In this document: positions 61,252-64,000 of the stretch, piece after piece | How the letters are laid out: each line of letters begins with the position of its first letter | How positions within the stretch are numbered: position 1 is the first letter of the stretch | From: an uncultured Eudoraea sp. | GTDB taxonomy: Bacteria; Bacteroidota; Bacteroidia; Flavobacteriales; Flavobacteriaceae | Assembly (NCBI RefSeq): GCF_947490415.1 | Contig: NZ_CANLGX010000006.1 | Span: 124,001-188,000, forward strand | Direction of reading: 5' to 3' | DNA: 64,000 nucleotides | The notes under the pieces: model-generated | The model's input: only the letters and a program-made list of their open reading frames with translations | Told to the model about the DNA's origin: nothing | Database searches by the model: none | Made by a program: the position numbers and the translations under genes

Positions 61252-64000
61252 TTATTGCGCTTGTTGCAGAAATGCCAGCAAATCGGCCATGTCCTGTTTA
61301 TCTATTCCTGCTTCCAGTCCTTCCGGCATCAGAGATTTTCCGGTAGACATAAAGGCTTCAATTGTATTTTTTGGAATAATTACTTCTTCCCCACCTGTCA
61401 TTTTTAAAGTAAGTTCTGTATCTGTTTCATTACTGACAAGTCCAAAATAGATACTTCCACCAGTCGTGACTACTTTGTAGTTTAAATATCGGGTATCCAC
61501 GGCGGCATTAGGGTCTAGAATTTCATGAATCAGGGACTCCTTACTTTTCCTGCTTATTTCGGTTAAAACAGGACCTACTTCATTGCCTGTACTTCCGTAA
61601 ATATGGCAACTTGAACATAAATTTTGAAATACAATACTTCCCATTTCTGAATCTCCATTTAGAGCTAAAGCAGGTTGCATTTCTAATAGTACCTGTTTCC
61701 TTTGAACAACTCCACTATCCGAAAACAATGCCTCGGCTCGTTTTCGAATATCTCCATCATCAGAAAACAATAACACTCTCCTGCGTTCCAGATCAAGATT
61801 AAATTCACCGAGGTTTACCGTACCATCTTCCATAGCGGTTAGAAGTGCATCATGATTAAATGATTTATATAACAGAATATCGGTTGCGTGCTTTCTGGCT
61901 TCCGGAGCTAAAAAATTCCACATACTTAAAAGTCTTGGCCCCACTTCTTTTTCGTTAGAATTCCATAATTGTTTAAGGGATTCCCTTTGCAAAACCATAG
62001 GCCTTTTGCTATCAAGCAGCTTGTAAAGTAAAGCAGCCCTGTTTTCGAAATCAGATAAGCCAATTAATTTTAATTGTAACAATTGCTCATCTATACTCCC
62101 CTTTTGTGCTAAAATATCCTTCTGCGATTTCGCCATTATTTCATTGATCTTTTTAGAAGAAGGGAATCCCATGGCCAGGCGGAGTTCTCCAGCGGCTTTT
62201 ATTATTCCGAGGTCATTGGTATTTTCCAGAGTTCTCAAAGCCTGTATGATTGAATTCTTACTGTCTTTGTCTGCCAATTGATCTACCCTTTGAATGTATC
62301 CTTTGGAAAGTGATTCAATAAGTTCGGCTTTTAAAGATTTTTGTATATTACTTTTATAGATCCCATCCAGAACTGATTTGATACTCAGACCATCCATTTC
62401 TTTTCCAATTATTCCGGTCAAAATTTCCAGCACTTGCTTTTGGTCTTCTGTTAATACCTGGTTATAAGTCAATTCTTCACCTGCAAAACTGCTGGCCTGT
62501 CTGCTTAATGCAAATGACATTGCCATTCTATTCCATTGATCCGATTGAGTCTCTCTTAATGCCTTTCTCATTAAGGACGCGGTTTGACCCCTATGTGCAA
62601 AATATAAAGAATCTGAGATAGTACTGAGGGTAAGAGCAGCCTGCATTCTAAGGCGTGGATTACTTGCCAGTGTCAAACTCAGCAATGGTTCCACAAACTT
62701 GTCAATTTCTTCTGGTCTTGCCTCTAGAATTTTCAGGGCATTTTCGGCAATAGGGCTATAAGGATCATTTAAAGCCTTCATTAATTGTTTGTTATTTAGA
62801 CTACCCAGACCCTCAAGTGTCCATAAACTATGGATTCTTGCCAAAGGATTTTTAGTGCTGTCCAATTGGTTTGCAATTAAAGGAACTGATTTATAGTTCT
62901 TTTGGGTTACGAGTAGTTGCTGAGCCGTCTTCCTTATCCATTGATTTTTGTTCCCCAAGGCCGTTACAAGTTCTATTTCACTGAAGCTTTCCAGATCTTT
63001 TGGTTTGTCATAATTATATTGGATTCCGGTAATACGGTAGATTCTTCCTTTCTTTCTCCCGGCATTTAAATCCAATTCGGCCTCAATATCATCCGGAATC
63101 CATTCAGGATGTTCAATGACTTCCCTGTGCATATCTAAAACATAAAGAGACCCATCCGGGCCCACAGTCATATTAACGGGTCTGAATGCCCTGTCACTTG
63201 AAGCCAGAAATTCGGTTTTATCTCCAACTCTGCTTGCTTTGGAAGCTGCGTTGTTTTCCGTTAATAGGTCCATATGAACGAGATTTAGAACGCAATCCGC
63301 CACCAATAAAGACGAATCAAAATCTTCGGGAAAAATTCCTCCCCCATAAAATGTAATTCCACATGCTCCGGAAAAATACCCGGATTGCTCAGGGTGATTT
63401 ACCCTGGTTTCCTGCTCACCAATGGGGTAAATTCTAGACAAACCGTTTTCATCATGATCGGAGATATTTGTTAATGCATGGCCAGGAGTAACAGGTAAAT
63501 TTTGAAAATAACGATCCTCAAATACCAATTGAGAAACATGTTCCAGGTTATGAGTTTCGTACAATCGACCCCATTCGTCAAAAGTAATTTTAAATCCTCC
63601 GGAAGATTCCCCTACCCTTTCAGCAATTTCCTTTTCCAAATCCAGACGGAGATCGCCACCTCTTAAATTTAGAATAGCGTCAGGTTTAGAGAAAAAATAA
63701 GGTTTTCCTGAGTTTCCCCCATTTGCCGCATAGATCCAGTTGTCCAATCCATAAGTCAATCCATTAAAATTATGCTGAAGATTCTCATTGCTAAATCCAT
63801 CCATAATATGAACTCGTTCGTCGGCCAACCCATCAAAGTCCTGGTCCGAAATCCAAATAAGATGCGGTGGGGAAGCAACCAGGAAACCACCTTTATAAAA
63901 CATAAAAGAGGAAGCTACTCCCAGGCTGTCAGCGTAGACTTTCCTTTCATCATAGACCCCATCATCATCATTATCTTTCAAAAGAATAATCCGGCTTTGT
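61252..64000 (-). CDS. PVC-type haem-binding CxxCH protein (5' end beyond the window)
   Basis: Over 915 residues are visible and the frame runs open through base 64000, so the N-terminus is missing. It begins inside the dehydrogenase-like propeller (KDNDDDGVYDERKV, a Ca-type acidic loop). Domains in order are propeller (to about 330), HEAT-like repeats (about 340-700), then a cytochrome c domain with CSSCH (about residue 787 of the visible part) and the DPNAAVDTRYLNYKV signature. It lacks the discoidin-like domain of the gene at 57 kb. It is convergent with that cluster. Confidence 0.85.
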   Translation of the reverse strand, partial: QSRIILLKDNDDDGVYDERKVYADSLGVASSFMFYKGGFLVASPPHLIWISDQDFDGLADERVHIMDGFSNENLQHNFNGLTYGLDNWIYAANGGNSGKPYFFSKPDAILNLRGGDLRLDLEKEIAERVGESSGGFKITFDEWGRLYETHNLEHVSQLVFEDRYFQNLPVTPGHALTNISDHDENGLSRIYPIGEQETRVNHPEQSGYFSGACGITFYGGGIFPEDFDSSLLVADCVLNLVHMDLLTENNAASKASRVGDKTEFLASSDRAFRPVNMTVGPDGSLYVLDMHREVIEHPEWIPDDIEAELDLNAGRKKGRIYRITGIQYNYDKPKDLESFSEIELVTALGNKNQWIRKTAQQLLVTQKNYKSVPLIANQLDSTKNPLARIHSLWTLEGLGSLNNKQLMKALNDPYSPIAENALKILEARPEEIDKFVEPLLSLTLASNPRLRMQAALTLSTISDSLYFAHRGQTASLMRKALRETQSDQWNRMAMSFALSRQASSFAGEELTYNQVLTEDQKQVLEILTGIIGKEMDGLSIKSVLDGIYKSNIQKSLKAELIESLSKGYIQRVDQLADKDSKNSIIQALRTLENTNDLGIIKAAGELRLAMGFPSSKKINEIMAKSQKDILAQKGSIDEQLLQLKLIGLSDFENRAALLYKLLDSKRPMVLQRESLKQLWNSNEKEVGPRLLSMWNFLAPEARKHATDILLYKSFNHDALLTAMEDGTVNLGEFNLDLERRRVLLFSDDGDIRKRAEALFSDSGVVQRKQVLLEMQPALALNGDSEMGSIVFQNLCSSCHIYGSTGNEVGPVLTEISRKSKESLIHEILDPNAAVDTRYLNYKVVTTGGSIYFGLVSNETDTELTLKMTGGEEVIIPKNTIEAFMSTGKSLMPEGLEAGIDKQDMADLLAFLQQAQ

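Noticed and set aside
1-64000. tRNA genes, CRISPR arrays, insertion sequences or prophage
   Set aside because: No cloverleaf-like cluster, regular direct repeat array, transposase or integrase motif was noticed on reading through. A dedicated scan was not possible.

Overview
The window reads as chromosomal DNA of a marine-type member of the Flavobacteriaceae (Bacteroidota). The evidence is consistent: AT-rich sequence, Bacteroidota promoters of the form TTTG-N19/20-TAnnTTTG, many Sec lipoproteins, a fused CcoNO cytochrome oxidase subunit, a Sec-type (clade II) nitrous-oxide reductase, and families such as DUF3667, DUF4230 and DUF4260 that are common in this group. No tRNA, rRNA, CRISPR array, insertion sequence or phage gene was seen. 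The right end cuts through a gene, and the left end holds only the tail of one.

Layout. 0-9.8 kb is housekeeping and conserved hypothetical genes: a membrane hydrolase-like protein, a membrane-anchored MutS-family ATPase, small DUF genes, cyclase, HemW, RuvC, nitroreductase. 9.9-16.9 kb is histidine catabolism (hutHIUG), converging on homogentisate dioxygenase (hmgA). 16.9-17.5 kb is a gene-poor gap holding a candidate small RNA and a decayed C-terminal remnant of a type II NADH dehydrogenase. 17.5-29.5 kb leads into microaerobic respiration: universal stress protein, Crp/Fnr regulator, then ccoI-ccoS-ccoNO-ccoQ-ccoP-ccoG-ccoH and a SafE-like membrane protein. 29.6-32.7 kb is a CoA-transferase/hydrolase with deoC, deoD and a DUF1643 gene. 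32.7-40.6 kb is the nitrous oxide cluster on the minus strand (cytochrome c, fasciclin protein, nosZ, a NosB-like membrane protein, nosL, cupin, nosD, nosF, nosY), with a divergent Rrf2 regulator. 40.7-45.4 kb is a set of exported sugar or acid enzymes (Tat oxidoreductase, PIG-L deacetylase, Tat enolase-superfamily enzyme, RraA-like protein). 45.7-47.9 kb is a second universal stress protein with hemN. 48-55.4 kb carries a nucleotidyltransferase/kinase pair, glutaryl-CoA dehydrogenase, a Rieske oxygenase, an APC permease with an amidinohydrolase, and TrmN6. 55.4-64 kb is a polymer or sugar catabolic region: sulfatase, Dabb protein, two large PVC-type CxxCH proteins and a Tat sugar isomerase-like protein.

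The strongest thread is a local low-oxygen regulon. Five intergenic sites match TGAY-N4-RTCA, the kind of palindrome bound by Crp/Fnr proteins. They lie ahead of uspA-1, ccoI, ccoS-ccoNOQP, the nos operon and hemN-uspA-2. In each case the box centre is 29.5 bp from the start of a -7-like element (TAnnTTTG; weaker at ccoI), which would place the activator near -42. The regulator gene sits next to the first two boxes. This links high-affinity oxygen respiration, nitrous oxide respiration, oxygen-independent haem synthesis and stress proteins under one probable switch. The other leads are the small RNA candidate, a 10-bp inverted repeat just before the Tat oxidoreductase start codon, and the kinase/nucleotidyltransferase pair.
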